Source of the DNA: JABSOG01 sp041583135
Lineage (GTDB): Bacteria > Pseudomonadota > Gammaproteobacteria > Enterobacterales > Alteromonadaceae
NCBI GenBank assembly: GCA_041583135.1
Contig: JBFHGJ010000013.1
Coordinates: 1-64,000, forward strand
Direction of reading: 5' to 3'
Length of the DNA stretch: 64,000 bases
The stretch's first letter is position 1. Every line of letters starts with the position of its first letter. Shown here piece after piece: positions 52,436-62,114 of the stretch. The position numbers and the translations under genes were made by a program. Below the pieces are notes generated by a model, which was not told the origin of the DNA, did not search any database, and was given only the letters and a program-made list of their open reading frames with translations.

Positions 52436-52485
52436 AAGCTTAAAAAGAACGTTTTAGCCTGTTACGCCAACAGGCGTTTAAGCTT
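52436..52485 (-). promoter_or_regulatory. Nested inverted repeat at the end of the lysC leader ORF
   Basis: The outer arms AAGCTTAAA (52436-52444) and TTTAAGCTT (52477-52485) enclose the inner stem GCCTGTT/AACAGGC (52457-52463, 52469-52475). In the minus-strand RNA the first outer arm contains the leader codons AAG CTT AAA (Lys-Leu-Lys), and the ORF stop lies in the inner stem. A U-rich run follows in the RNA within the outer stem. Possible attenuator. Confidence 0.6.
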
Positions 52486-52608
52486 GAAGACAGGTTTAAG
52501 TTGTGCAGCAGTTTGAGAATAAATCGGCAAAAACAAGGTCAGGTCGCCACAGCCGAATGGCCTGACGCTTCGATTGAAATCATTGTAAGTAAAGCTGTTA
52601 ATGTTCAT
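52462..52608 (-). CDS. 48-codon leader ORF between the lysine riboswitch and lysC
   Basis: An ATG at 52608, preceded by CGAGAG at a fair distance, opens MNINSFTYNDFNRSVRPFGC. It continues through GDLTLFLPIYSQTAAQLKPV and ends FKLKRLLA at TAA 52462-52464. Three Lys codons fall in the last eleven. The stop sits inside an RNA stem and the Lys codons in the outer arm of that structure. No homologue is recognised. It may be a regulatory leader peptide or a small protein, or it may be spurious. Confidence 0.5.
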   Translation of the reverse strand: MNINSFTYNDFNRSVRPFGCGDLTLFLPIYSQTAAQLKPVFKLKRLLA

Positions 52609-52701
52609 TGTTCAACTCTCGAACCTAATACTACAGCGCGCGCAACACCAGCAGGCGACTGCAATGTTTAACTGTTCGGGGAGTTTGGGGTATATATAGA
52701 A

Positions 52702-52720
52702 TGACCTCTAGGCAAGGTCA
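52702..52720 (-). promoter_or_regulatory. Short hairpin after the riboswitch aptamer
   Basis: TGACCT and AGGTCA (52702-52707, 52715-52720) pair just 3' of the aptamer in the RNA, followed by UUCUAUAUAU rather than a U-run. It is a weak terminator at best and could be part of the expression platform. Confidence 0.4.
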
Positions 52721-52729
52721 GCATTACCA

Positions 52730-52897
52730 CCAGAAACTCTCCACCAAGGTTTGGTGACAGTTGCGAGGATTCAGCCTCAACAACCGACAATGTTTCTCAT
52801 CAACTAAAAACATCGCCTCGGCGTTAATCCCCATTACTTAAGGTCTCTGGCTATTGATGGCCTCGCTTAAGCTACCTGGTTAACGCTCCTCTTCCGG
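52730..52897 (-). ncRNA. Lysine riboswitch (L box)
   Basis: On the minus strand the aptamer begins CCGGAAGAGGAGCGUUAACC and contains AAGUAAUGGGGAUUAACGCC, GAGGCGAUG, then GAGGCUGAAUCCUCGCAACU and GUCACC...UGGUGGAGAGUUUCUGG. The P1 helix pairs CCGGAAG (52897-52891) with UUUCUGG (52736-52730). These conserved segments match the known lysC leader aptamer. It lies 390 bp upstream of lysC, with a CCCTC/GAGGG hairpin just 5'. It should lower lysC-dap expression when lysine is plentiful. Bases 52898-53111 further upstream should hold the promoter; I see no convincing hexamers. Confidence 0.93.
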
Positions 52898-53111
52898 CCC
52901 TCATGACGAGGGATAGGTGTAGTAGAACATTTTATTGTTGGACGGTCAACCCACAAAACCAATAAAAATAACCAATTTAGCTTTGGTCTGACCTCAGTTA
53001 ATTAGATTTATACGCTTTATGACACTTTTAAGAAGCAAAGTCGATAAAACTTTAGGTTTTTTGATACAACAGGAGGTTGCCGAAGCCACCTGGCAAGAAG
53101 AAAGAAGGTAG

Positions 53112-53136
53112 GTAAAAGAGTCAGTCCCTTGACTCT
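53112..53136 (-). terminator. Intrinsic terminator of the GlyGly-CTERM protein gene
   Basis: On the minus strand AGAGTCA, AGGGAC and TGACTCT form a 7-bp stem and loop followed by TTTTACC, about 18 bp after the stop codon. Confidence 0.75.
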
Positions 53137-53154
53137 CATTAACACGAATGGCGG

Positions 53155-56100
53155 TTATTTAACCCGGCGGCGAGCAACACCACCAAGGCCAATCAGAGCC
53201 AATAGGCTTAACCAGCCGAAACTACCCCCTGACTTTGGTTTTTCGACGCTAAAGCTAACCTGCTGGCTATGACTGGCGTTTTGCGCCTGTCCATCGTTTG
53301 CCGTAATGGTAAAGCTGGCCGAACCATGTTCTTTGCCGATAGGCGCCAATTTCAACTGTCCAGTCTCTGTATCAAAGGCCACATTGGCAAAGCTCACCGT
53401 TTGCGGTGACACGCTGTAAGAAACGCTCTGCGCTTGCTCATCTTGAGGCACCTCAGAAGGTTTTACCGTTGCCACAGTAACAAATTGATTTTGACCGGCT
53501 TTAACACTGGTTGTGCCGGTTTGCACAGTGAATACCGGCGCGTCGTTGACTGGCTTGACTTTGATCGTCAAACGACCAGTGGTTGAGGTCACTGTGTCTT
53601 GGCTTAATGTATACCAACCAACCGTAACACTGCCATTGTAATCAGCGTCCGGTGTAAAGCTAAGTTTGTCTAAGCTGGCCACATCGAATGCACCGGCTTC
53701 GGCAACGGCTTCACCATTAAAGCTGAGCGTACCGTGCTCAGGCAATGCGCTCAATCCAACTTTGTCATAGCTTGGTCTACCACCGGCAAATTGACTAAAG
53801 GTCGCAGCCGAAAAGCTAACGGCGACATCCTCATCGGTGCTGACACTCACTGCCGCTGCGGCAGGCAAAGTTGATAGTTCAACTTTATATGCGCTGCGGC
53901 CATGGGTAAAGGCATATAGATGACCGTTACTGATCTCAAGATGTGCCACAGCGGTATTGGCAAAACCACTGCCGTCGATAGACCAGTTGCGTCCGGCATC
54001 GACAGAAACAAAAATGCCAAGATCTGTACCGACAAACAAACGCGCAGTGTTATCAGGGTCGATAACAATAGTATTGACCGGCACATCCGGCAAACCATTA
54101 CTATCGCCCATATTATCGATGGCATTCCAGCTTAAACCGCCATCAACGGTCTTATAGATATGATTGACACCGAAGGTCGAATAAGTGACGTAGGCGACGC
54201 GGTTGTTGGTTGGACTAATCGCCACGTCAGAAACATAACCGTCTGAGGGTTTAACTGTCGTCCACGCCGTATTGGCATCGGTAGTCGTTGCAGAGGTGCT
54301 GATCAACAATGAACCTTTGTTGGTACCGGCAATAACTCTATCAGAATTGCCCGGCGCTACCGCCCACTCTGATACAACCGCGCCATCAAGGGTAGGAGCA
54401 CTTGCCTGAACCCAGTTGTCGCCCTTATCTTCTGTGCGCCATAGACGGTCATTACCGATCCACAAACGGTCCGGGTTATTTTGATCCATCGTATAAGGAG
54501 TAATGAACGGGAAGCTCGCACCGGCGTCAATACCGTTGGTGGCATCAACCCAGTCACTTTGTTCAGGGTCAAAACGGGTCAAAGACAAACCGGTATATTC
54601 ACCGTAAATAACATCAGGGTTTCGTGGGTCAACAGCAACCCAACCACCATCACCGCCAAGGACGCGCATCCAGCTAGTATCACCGAACTGCTCGGCGCCG
54701 AGCAACGTGCCGTTATCTTGCGTGCCACCGAAATAAACGCTGCCATCAGGATAGACCGCACCATGATAAAACTGCGTAATGGCCAGTTCATTGTTAAGCT
54801 CTTGCCATGTAACGGTGCCGTCATCTACCGGTACCCCACAGATATTGCCGATATCGTATAAGCCGCCTCGTGCATTATCCGTTTTGTGCACACCACCGTC
54901 ATTACCGACATACATAGTGGTATTGGTTTGACCATCGTAGTTCGGATGGAAAGTAATAATATGCTGGTCGGCATGGTTGTACATGCCATCGCCTGGCGTC
55001 GCCCACCAGCGGCTTGCCGGGGCCCAGTTGGAGCCAGCATCATCTGAACGCCACAAATCAATGCCACCAACCCATACAATGTCCGAGTCTACCGGGTCAA
55101 CTTTAATAATATTGTCATACCAGCCTTGATTGTAATACGAACGAGAATCGCCCCAGCCACATTCAGGAAACAGGCCGAATACGGGGTTGGACAACAACAA
55201 GCGGTTAACCACATTTTCGTTTTGCGCAGAGTTTTTCACCGTCCATGTTTGGCCGGCATCGTCACTGCGATACAATTTATAGAATCCATAACGCAATTCG
55301 CTGCTGTCATAGGCATTGGAAGCCGCCAAAGCGTAAATAACATCGCTGTTAGAAGGCGCAACAGATAAAGTGGTGCGGCCAAGCAAGTCGTCGCTGATCA
55401 CCGCCTCAAAGCTTGCGCCACTATCGGCACTGCGATAGACCGTCGCACCTGAGAAAGAGCCACAGCTGAGCAAAACAACATCCTGCCCTTCTTCGCCAGT
55501 GGTCAATTTAACGTCCATACAACCGTCGGTGTTTGGCGCATCGAGCAATTTATCCCAGCTTTGACCGTTGTCGTTGGACTTAAATAGTCCCGTTGCTGTT
55601 GCGGCATAAAGACGCCCTTCGGCGGCTTGGCTTAATGCCAGCTTGTTCACATAGCGAAAATCGGCGTTATGCGCGGTGCTGCTCAGCTGAGTCCAAGTTT
55701 CACCAGCATCTTCAGTGACAAAAATACCATCACCGCGTAATGCATCTGAGTTAAAGAAGCCTTCGCCGGTACCGGCAAAAATGCGTTTGTTGTCATGAGG
55801 CGACATTTCAAGGGAGCTGATCGCAAGATTGACCATGGTATCGTCCAGTGGCGACCAGCTTTGCCCTGCGTTGGTGCTTTTCCATACCCCACCGGCAACA
55901 CCTGCGGTATACATCACCTCAGGCGTTTGCGGATCAATTAACAGGGAGCGGGTTCTGCCGCCGATGTTACCGGGTCCTAAGTTTTGCCAGTGCTTAACCA
56001 CACCCGGTTCTACCGAATCGTCAGCACTGCGCATCATCGCGTTTTGTGAAGGCAGGATCTTGTTCGATTCAATTGCGTACTGCGACATGCCTCTGATGTG

Positions 56101-56376
56101 TTTGAGGGCGATACCATAGCGTTCATTGGGAATATAGTCACTGCCTAAAGGCGCTCGCTGGCTCAAGTAAAACTTAATTGCCTCTTGTGGCTTGTCGGTT
56201 CTTTTTGGGTGTGAGTCTTTGTGCGCTTTCTTTTGCGCAAGATACGCCATCTTATCGGCGGAAATATTGAACTTTTGGCCTTCGCCATGACCTAACTGCA
56301 CATAAGCGACTGTAGAGACTGCAACGGCGGCAGCGACGCACAGTGAAAGCGTTGAACGTTTGAATGTGATCTGCAT
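53155..56376 (-). CDS. Secreted BNR/sortilin-type propeller protein with GlyGly-CTERM anchor
   Basis: 1073-residue exported protein. The signal peptide (about 1-27) is followed by a polar linker and many BNR (Asp-box) repeats such as GGVWKSTNAGQSWSPLD, DGIFVTEDAGETWTQLS and GLFKSNDNGQSWDKLLD, spanning about 125-800. This is the VPS10/xyloglucanase-like propeller found in secreted glycosidase-type proteins, but no catalytic signature is certain. Cadherin-like domains follow (about 850-1040, VNDAPVFTVQ). The C-terminus SGGSFGWLSLLALIGLGGVA then RRRVK is a GlyGly-CTERM signal, processed by rhombosortase in organisms that use type II secretion. AGGAAG precedes the ATG. A surface or extracellular role is likely; the substrate is unknown. 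Confidence 0.88.
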   Translation of the reverse strand: MQITFKRSTLSLCVAAAVAVSTVAYVQLGHGEGQKFNISADKMAYLAQKKAHKDSHPKRTDKPQEAIKFYLSQRAPLGSDYIPNERYGIALKHIRGMSQYAIESNKILPSQNAMMRSADDSVEPGVVKHWQNLGPGNIGGRTRSLLIDPQTPEVMYTAGVAGGVWKSTNAGQSWSPLDDTMVNLAISSLEMSPHDNKRIFAGTGEGFFNSDALRGDGIFVTEDAGETWTQLSSTAHNADFRYVNKLALSQAAEGRLYAATATGLFKSNDNGQSWDKLLDAPNTDGCMDVKLTTGEEGQDVVLLSCGSFSGATVYRSADSGASFEAVISDDLLGRTTLSVAPSNSDVIYALAASNAYDSSELRYGFYKLYRSDDAGQTWTVKNSAQNENVVNRLLLSNPVFGLFPECGWGDSRSYYNQGWYDNIIKVDPVDSDIVWVGGIDLWRSDDAGSNWAPASRWWATPGDGMYNHADQHIITFHPNYDGQTNTTMYVGNDGGVHKTDNARGGLYDIGNICGVPVDDGTVTWQELNNELAITQFYHGAVYPDGSVYFGGTQDNGTLLGAEQFGDTSWMRVLGGDGGWVAVDPRNPDVIYGEYTGLSLTRFDPEQSDWVDATNGIDAGASFPFITPYTMDQNNPDRLWIGNDRLWRTEDKGDNWVQASAPTLDGAVVSEWAVAPGNSDRVIAGTNKGSLLISTSATTTDANTAWTTVKPSDGYVSDVAISPTNNRVAYVTYSTFGVNHIYKTVDGGLSWNAIDNMGDSNGLPDVPVNTIVIDPDNTARLFVGTDLGIFVSVDAGRNWSIDGSGFANTAVAHLEISNGHLYAFTHGRSAYKVELSTLPAAAAVSVSTDEDVAVSFSAATFSQFAGGRPSYDKVGLSALPEHGTLSFNGEAVAEAGAFDVASLDKLSFTPDADYNGSVTVGWYTLSQDTVTSTTGRLTIKVKPVNDAPVFTVQTGTTSVKAGQNQFVTVATVKPSEVPQDEQAQSVSYSVSPQTVSFANVAFDTETGQLKLAPIGKEHGSASFTITANDGQAQNASHSQQVSFSVEKPKSGGSFGWLSLLALIGLGGVARRRVK

Positions 56377-56911
56377 ATGACTAATTTCTTCCTACAAAAA
56401 TCGTTGTCGATTGAATTACAGCGGTTAGCCGACACGAAACGGCCAACCGCTAAGCTTGCGGAAGTTAGCAAATAGTTATGCAAAGGCAAAATACACAGTT
56501 TGTTTTTGTATACAGCCATGAGAGATCGTTGTACGGACGGATACACAAGGTTACTTCCGGGTCCAAAGCTGACAAATTAAGGCTCGTACAAGGCTTTAAC
56601 CCTTCAGTTTTCTCGGTTTTAAAAGTTTATATGCGATTGATATATAATGTTTTTATGGAATACGTATTGATATAGGTTCTTATGGAAATTTAATAACCCT
56701 GAGTGTAAGCATTCTATTACGTCACCCAGATGTTTTGTCAAAAAGGTGTTTTTTAGGCAAAAATAGTGACTGGCATCTATGGGTTAATATGCATGTTCCT
56801 GCCCAATTTAAACCACTTTTATGCAAAGTGTAAATTTTCCGTCACTATGTATCAACGCCCTATGCGATGTAATAAATCATTACAAATTGGCATAAGGCGT
56901 CCATCATTTGA
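56377..56911. other. Gene-free spacer of 535 bp
   Basis: AT-rich, especially 56630-56700. It should hold the promoter of the minus-strand exoprotein gene. Plus-strand open frames here are short and lack Shine-Dalgarno sequences or recognisable sequence. No terminator hairpin is evident after the chemoreceptor gene ends at 56912. Confidence 0.5.
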
Positions 56912-58423
56912 TTATTTTTTGGCGGGCATGAAGGTGCTCGACAGATTGGCAATTTCCAACGCACACTGATGTAACTGCTGCATTTTGACTGCAACCTGTT
57001 CGGTTTGCTGCCAGTTGGACTCAGACGCTTCACTGACGGTTTGCACGTTGCGGTTGATGTCTGTGGTCACGGCGCCCTGTTCTTCTGCGGCGGTGGCGAT
57101 CTGCATGGCGAGGTTGGCAATTTGGTCAATGCGGTGATAAACCGCCTCTATCGCCTCGTCAGACGCCTCAGCCGCACTCACGCAGGTGTCGGCTTGAGTT
57201 TTATTTTGTGCCATCAGACCAACCCAGGTATTAATGGTATTGAGCATCGCCATCAGACTTGAGTGGATCCGCTTTGATGACTCTTGGGTGCGAAAAGACA
57301 AAGCTCTGACTTCCTCGGCCACCACGGCGAACCCACGACCATTTTCGCCCGCTCTGGCCGCTTCTATGGCGGCATTTAATGCCAGCAGGTTGGTCTGGTC
57401 GGCAATCGACTCGATATTGGCCATCAAACCTTCAATGTTTTGTGCTTCGCTGGCGAGCAAATCTGCCGACGCGGCCGCCTCATCGACTTCTTTAGCCAGT
57501 ACGCGGATGCTATCTGTCGTGGCCGCGATATTAGCCCTTGCCTGTTCGCATTGAGATTTAGTGGCATTAACATCATCGGCTGTTGATACGGTACTTTGCG
57601 CAATTTCATTGCTCGCCGCCGACATTTGCCCCATCGCGACGCTGATCTGCATCAATTCATTGCGTTGACGCTCAATGCTGTTACGGCTTTTCGCCATGCC
57701 CTGTTCGACGTCAGCGACAATTTCAGTCAGCGGCACACTGACATCGTTACTGCGTTCGAGGATGGCTCTGATCTTTGCCTTTAACATGCCAAGGTTGAAA
57801 TCAAACACGCTGGCCGTGCCAGTGCCGCAGTATACTTGGCGACTGATACTATCAAAGGTATCCTGCATGACCCGCGCTTTGGTGGCAATAGGCATAATAT
57901 CCTGCCAAAAGATCATGATAGGCGCCATTGCCGCCATTGCCGTGACTAACGAAAACAACCAACCGCCATAATCGAAGATCATGAGTTGACAGACAATCGT
58001 TAATAACGTTAAGAAGATAAATTTGTGTCTACGGGTAAATTCAAAGGTTGTCCAGCTATCGCCTTTGTTCAGCGCCTCATACACCTTTTGAGCCCGTTTG
58101 ATAAATTGAGGCGCTGCAGGTTCGCCAATGCACTGGTAACCTACGATCTCACCACCTTGATATTGCGGCGTAATAAAAATATCCAACCAATATTCGTTTT
58201 GTTGATTGTGACACTTAAAAACACCGTGCCAAGAAAACCCCTTTTTGATGTTGAGCCACATCTCATCATAGATCTGCTTCGGTACATCAGGATGAAACAG
58301 CTCTTGCAACTTTTTACCTTGTAATGTTTGCTGGCTCAATCCTGTGATTTGACACAATGCATCGTTGGCATAAACTATCGTCCCATGAATATCGATGACG
58401 TACACCAGTTTATTATTTTGCAT
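56912..58423 (-). CDS. Methyl-accepting chemotaxis protein with N-terminal PAS domain (Aer-like)
   Basis: 503-residue membrane chemoreceptor without a periplasmic domain. A cytoplasmic PAS domain (about 1-115, VIDIHGTIVYANDALCQITG, FSWHGVFKCHNQQNEYWLD) is followed by a hydrophobic double segment (about 135-180), a linker and a coiled-coil signalling domain. The CheA/CheW-binding tip is IADQTNLLALNAAIEAARAG, then ENGRGFAVVAEEVRALSFRT. There is no C-terminal NWETF tether. The Aer-like layout suggests sensing of redox state or oxygen through a cofactor in the PAS domain. The ligand is not provable here. Its divergent neighbour makes or degrades c-di-GMP. Confidence 0.93.
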   Translation of the reverse strand: MQNNKLVYVIDIHGTIVYANDALCQITGLSQQTLQGKKLQELFHPDVPKQIYDEMWLNIKKGFSWHGVFKCHNQQNEYWLDIFITPQYQGGEIVGYQCIGEPAAPQFIKRAQKVYEALNKGDSWTTFEFTRRHKFIFLTLLTIVCQLMIFDYGGWLFSLVTAMAAMAPIMIFWQDIMPIATKARVMQDTFDSISRQVYCGTGTASVFDFNLGMLKAKIRAILERSNDVSVPLTEIVADVEQGMAKSRNSIERQRNELMQISVAMGQMSAASNEIAQSTVSTADDVNATKSQCEQARANIAATTDSIRVLAKEVDEAAASADLLASEAQNIEGLMANIESIADQTNLLALNAAIEAARAGENGRGFAVVAEEVRALSFRTQESSKRIHSSLMAMLNTINTWVGLMAQNKTQADTCVSAAEASDEAIEAVYHRIDQIANLAMQIATAAEEQGAVTTDINRNVQTVSEASESNWQQTEQVAVKMQQLHQCALEIANLSSTFMPAKK

Positions 58424-58661
58424 CTAAGCTCCGCTCTATCAATCGGCTAAAAAACGAGCCAAAGGCTAACCCGATTCGAAATTCCCGGCAACCGCACTCT
58501 AAAGCGTTTTTGATCAGCATCAAAAAATCCCCCTTTAATCACATTTTGACCGAGTAACCGGGAATATCGCCATCTATCTTCAATCGAGTGCCTTAAGTAC
58601 CCGGCAAACTGTTTGGAAAATTGCTATGTTTATATAATCATCAACCAATACATGGCTTTTG

Positions 58662-61600
58662 ATGCGCAAGTTGCTACCAACCATTGCCTTGAATGTCCTG
58701 CTGATTGGCGTTTATTTCATTACCGCCAAAATCGGTCTATTCTTTGCGTTCGAACAAGCCAATACAACCCCTATTTGGCCGCCCACCGGGGTGAGTATTG
58801 CTGCGCTACTTTATCTTGGATATCGCATTGTCCCGGCCATATTCTTAGGCTCTGTGTTACTCAACCTTACGATCGCAAAAACCCCTGTGTGGGTAGCTTT
58901 CACCATCGCCGGCGGAAATTTAGCTGAAGCCCTCGTCGCAGCCATGTTGATCACCCACTATATTGGTCGATACCCGTTTAATTCAATTAAAAACACCCTT
59001 AGCTTTATCCCATTGGCGCTGCTCTGTCCGTTGATCAGCGCCTTTGTCGGTGTCGGCAGCCTGTTTTTGAGCGATCAGGTCGAATCGACTCAACTGAGCG
59101 TGATCTTCACCACATGGTGGCTAGGTAATGTAACCGGCGCACTGGTATTTACCCCTTTGTGTCTAACCTTTGCGCTTAAACCGCGCTTGGAATTTACCCT
59201 GCCAAGGCTATTAGAAACCACTGCCATTTTAATCTGTGCAATATTCAGCGCATACATGGTGTTTAGCCCAAACAACCAAGGCTTTGCCCTTTCATTCATC
59301 TTGATCCCGACAACCGTTTGGGCCGCGATACGGTTTTATCAACACGGCGCCACCGGGATCATCCTACTCTACACCGCCGTAGCCGCATGGGCGACAGTAC
59401 AAGGGTTTGGTCCGTTCGTTGCCGACAGTGTTAATTTATCGTTAATCACTCTTCAAGGCTTTATGGCCGTCATTGTCGCAACGGCATTGACACTCGCAGC
59501 CGGGGTAGATGAAATTGCCAACGTGCAAAAACAACTGATGCACCTGCACAACAACCTTGAGTTGCAAGTCAAGATGTCCACCGGTCAGTTGGAGAAAGTC
59601 AGTCGCAATGACAACCGCGCTCGCAGCGGCGACGATTGTGCGCCGCTGAACAATATAGAGTCCTCTTTACTAGATGCCATCACACTGGAGCTAAGCAACA
59701 TCTATCATTGTCGTTTTGCCTTTATCGGCGTGTTTGAAAACGAGCAAAAAGACAGCATACGTACTATTTCGCTGAGAAAAGACAAACAGCTGCAAGAAAA
59801 CTTTAGCTACCATCTAACCAGTACGCCTTGCGCAGACGTGCTCAATCAAAAGGCCGAACTTATCTCCAAAGACGCAGACAAAGCCTATCCCAATGACGCG
59901 TTATTGGTAAAAATGGGCATTAAGAGTTACTTTGGTGCGCCCATCATGACCACACAAGGAAAGACCAAAGGCATCATAGTCGTGATGGACTCCAAGCCGA
60001 TAAACGTCAGCGTTTGGACCAAACCCATACTCGGGCTGATGGCACGACGGGTCGCTTATGAGCTACAACACGAAAAATCAATGCAAGAGTTGGAACTCTC
60101 AGCCGAGGTCTTTAAAAAAACCATCGAGTCTATTGTGATCTTGGACAAAAATCGTCGCGTCATCAAAGTCAACGACGCCTTTTGTCGCATGACCGGCTAT
60201 ACCCGTGAAGAAGTGCTTGGCCGCAGCGCCAAAGGCTTTCGCAATCATAAGCATGAAGACAGCTTCTACGAAAAGGCGTGGAGCGATGCGAACAACAATG
60301 GTCACTGGCAAGGAGAAATGTGGCTTAGACGCAAGCACTCAGATCCCTTTCCTAGCTGGATGACCATTACCGCAGTCAGCAACTATAAAGGCCAACTTGA
60401 ACGCTTTATCATCGGGATCACCGATCTCTCTAGCAAAATCGAAGCGCAAAAAGCAATTTATAAACTGGCTCACTATGACGTACTGACTGAACTGCCAAAC
60501 CGCACCATGTTTTTAGAGCAGCTCGATAACACCATTGAAAAAGCCAAGAACAAAGCACAGTATCTTGGTGTGGTGTTTATGGACTTGGACAAGTTTAAGT
60601 TGATCAATGATGCCTCGGGTCATTACACCGGTGATGTGTTACTCGTCCAAGTCGCCAAGAGGCTGAAACAAATGCTGCCCCAAAACGTGCTGCTTTCACG
60701 CTTTGGTGGTGATGAATTTACATTACTGGTCAACGATGTCGAGTGCGAAGAACAGGTGCAAAAAATCGCAAAGCTTTTACTCAGTGCATTGATCACGCCA
60801 TTTTACATAGAAAGCAAAGAGGTCATCGTTACCACCAGCATCGGCTATAGCGTCTATCCCCGTGATGGCCGTAGTGGTCAGGAGCTGCTGAAAAATGCCG
60901 ATATCGCGATGCACCAAGCAAAACAAAGCGGCTTGGAGCGGGTAAAACAGTTTACCGAACCGATGAACCTGATGGCTAAACAGCGAGTTGAAATCGAACG
61001 CGCATTAAGGGACGGACTCAAATTACAGCAGTTCTTACTCCATTATCAGGTGCAGATTGACGCCAAGCGCAATGTGGTAACCGGTTGCGAAGCGCTAGTC
61101 CGTTGGCAACACCCTGATTTTGGCTTGGTCCCACCGGATAATTTTATACCCATTGCCGAAGAAAGCGGTCTCATCGTGCCTTTGGGCGAATGGATAGTCG
61201 AACAGGCTTGTCGCCAGTACATGCAATGGCTTGAAGACGGGCTGAACATTGATTGCATCGCGGTTAACCTCTCTGCCCGTCAATTTGTCGAACCCAACCT
61301 TTGCAACAAACTTGAACAAATCGTCAAAGCCGTAGGCATTCAGCCCCAAGCGCTGGAGCTTGAGTTAACAGAAAGCATGTTGATGGAAGACATTGATAGC
61401 GCAGTAAAAACCATGCAGCGCCTCAAACAAATGGGCTTTAAATTGTCGATTGACGACTTTGGTACCGGCTATTCATCAATGGCCTACCTAAAGCATTTTC
61501 CTATCGATAAACTCAAAATCGACCGCTCCTTCGTCGATGGCTTGCCGGAGAATGATAAAGACGTCGCAATCATTAGTACCATCATTAGCCTCGCGCAAGG

Positions 61601-61781
61601 TCTATCACTTGAAGTAATAGCAGAAGGGGTAGAAACCGAGGCGCAAAAGCAGTTGCTCAACACCCTAAGCTGCGCTCATATGCAAGGCTACCACTTCGCC
61701 AAGCCCTTGCCCGGAGACGATGACATCCTTAAACAATTGTTAGCCAACAAAGCGATTGCGGCAAAGGTATTTGTCAAATAA
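58662..61781 (+). CDS. MASE1-GAF-PAS-GGDEF-EAL c-di-GMP signalling protein
   Basis: 1039-residue inner-membrane protein. The MASE1 sensor has about eight helices (1-290, FEQANTTPIWPPTGVSIAAL). It is followed by a coiled linker, GAF (about 330-470), PAS (about 475-600, NDAFCRMTGYTREEVLG), GGDEF (about 605-770) with an intact SRFGGDEF active site, and EAL (about 780-1035) with GCEALVRWQHP, ELTESMLMED and DDFGTGYSSMAYLKHF. Both the cyclase and phosphodiesterase motifs look intact, so net activity cannot be told. I chose ATG 58662 rather than TTG 58659; there is no clear Shine-Dalgarno sequence. It is divergent from the chemoreceptor gene. Confidence 0.95.
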   Translation: MRKLLPTIALNVLLIGVYFITAKIGLFFAFEQANTTPIWPPTGVSIAALLYLGYRIVPAIFLGSVLLNLTIAKTPVWVAFTIAGGNLAEALVAAMLITHYIGRYPFNSIKNTLSFIPLALLCPLISAFVGVGSLFLSDQVESTQLSVIFTTWWLGNVTGALVFTPLCLTFALKPRLEFTLPRLLETTAILICAIFSAYMVFSPNNQGFALSFILIPTTVWAAIRFYQHGATGIILLYTAVAAWATVQGFGPFVADSVNLSLITLQGFMAVIVATALTLAAGVDEIANVQKQLMHLHNNLELQVKMSTGQLEKVSRNDNRARSGDDCAPLNNIESSLLDAITLELSNIYHCRFAFIGVFENEQKDSIRTISLRKDKQLQENFSYHLTSTPCADVLNQKAELISKDADKAYPNDALLVKMGIKSYFGAPIMTTQGKTKGIIVVMDSKPINVSVWTKPILGLMARRVAYELQHEKSMQELELSAEVFKKTIESIVILDKNRRVIKVNDAFCRMTGYTREEVLGRSAKGFRNHKHEDSFYEKAWSDANNNGHWQGEMWLRRKHSDPFPSWMTITAVSNYKGQLERFIIGITDLSSKIEAQKAIYKLAHYDVLTELPNRTMFLEQLDNTIEKAKNKAQYLGVVFMDLDKFKLINDASGHYTGDVLLVQVAKRLKQMLPQNVLLSRFGGDEFTLLVNDVECEEQVQKIAKLLLSALITPFYIESKEVIVTTSIGYSVYPRDGRSGQELLKNADIAMHQAKQSGLERVKQFTEPMNLMAKQRVEIERALRDGLKLQQFLLHYQVQIDAKRNVVTGCEALVRWQHPDFGLVPPDNFIPIAEESGLIVPLGEWIVEQACRQYMQWLEDGLNIDCIAVNLSARQFVEPNLCNKLEQIVKAVGIQPQALELELTESMLMEDIDSAVKTMQRLKQMGFKLSIDDFGTGYSSMAYLKHFPIDKLKIDRSFVDGLPENDKDVAIISTIISLAQGLSLEVIAEGVETEAQKQLLNTLSCAHMQGYHFAKPLPGDDDILKQLLANKAIAAKVFVK

Positions 61782-62114
61782 GCAGAGCAGCGTTACAGCA
61801 GCATACAGTCATTTAGTCTCATTTTCATTTCGCAGCAAGAAGCGTTAGATACATCAATTGTTTAGACTAACAAAAGCCGATTCAACCTTATAAGTGACGG
61901 ACCATTGACATGTTAAACTGGGTAGGTCGTGCTTTGAGTCTGTATATAAAGCCTCCGACCAGACTTGAGTTGAACGTTGGGCTAAAAAATCAAGTACATT
62001 CACTTTCTCGTTTTAAAAATCGATTAAGCAAATCCCTTAACCCGCTCGGTTAATCTGGTATATACTACGCCGCTTAACAATAGGCGGACACCAAAAGACG
62101 CAGAGCTATACGAT
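61782..62114 (+). promoter_or_regulatory. Spacer upstream of sbcB with a possible extended -10
   Basis: No gene is seen in 333 bp. TGGTATATACT (62056-62066) looks like an extended -10 about 50 bp before the sbcB ATG; the -35 is poor. Nothing else is recognised. Confidence 0.4.

Noticed and set aside
56478..56969. Plus-strand small ORFs in the 56377-56911 spacer
   Set aside because: No Shine-Dalgarno sequence, no recognisable sequence and AT-rich composition. The second overlaps the chemoreceptor gene.
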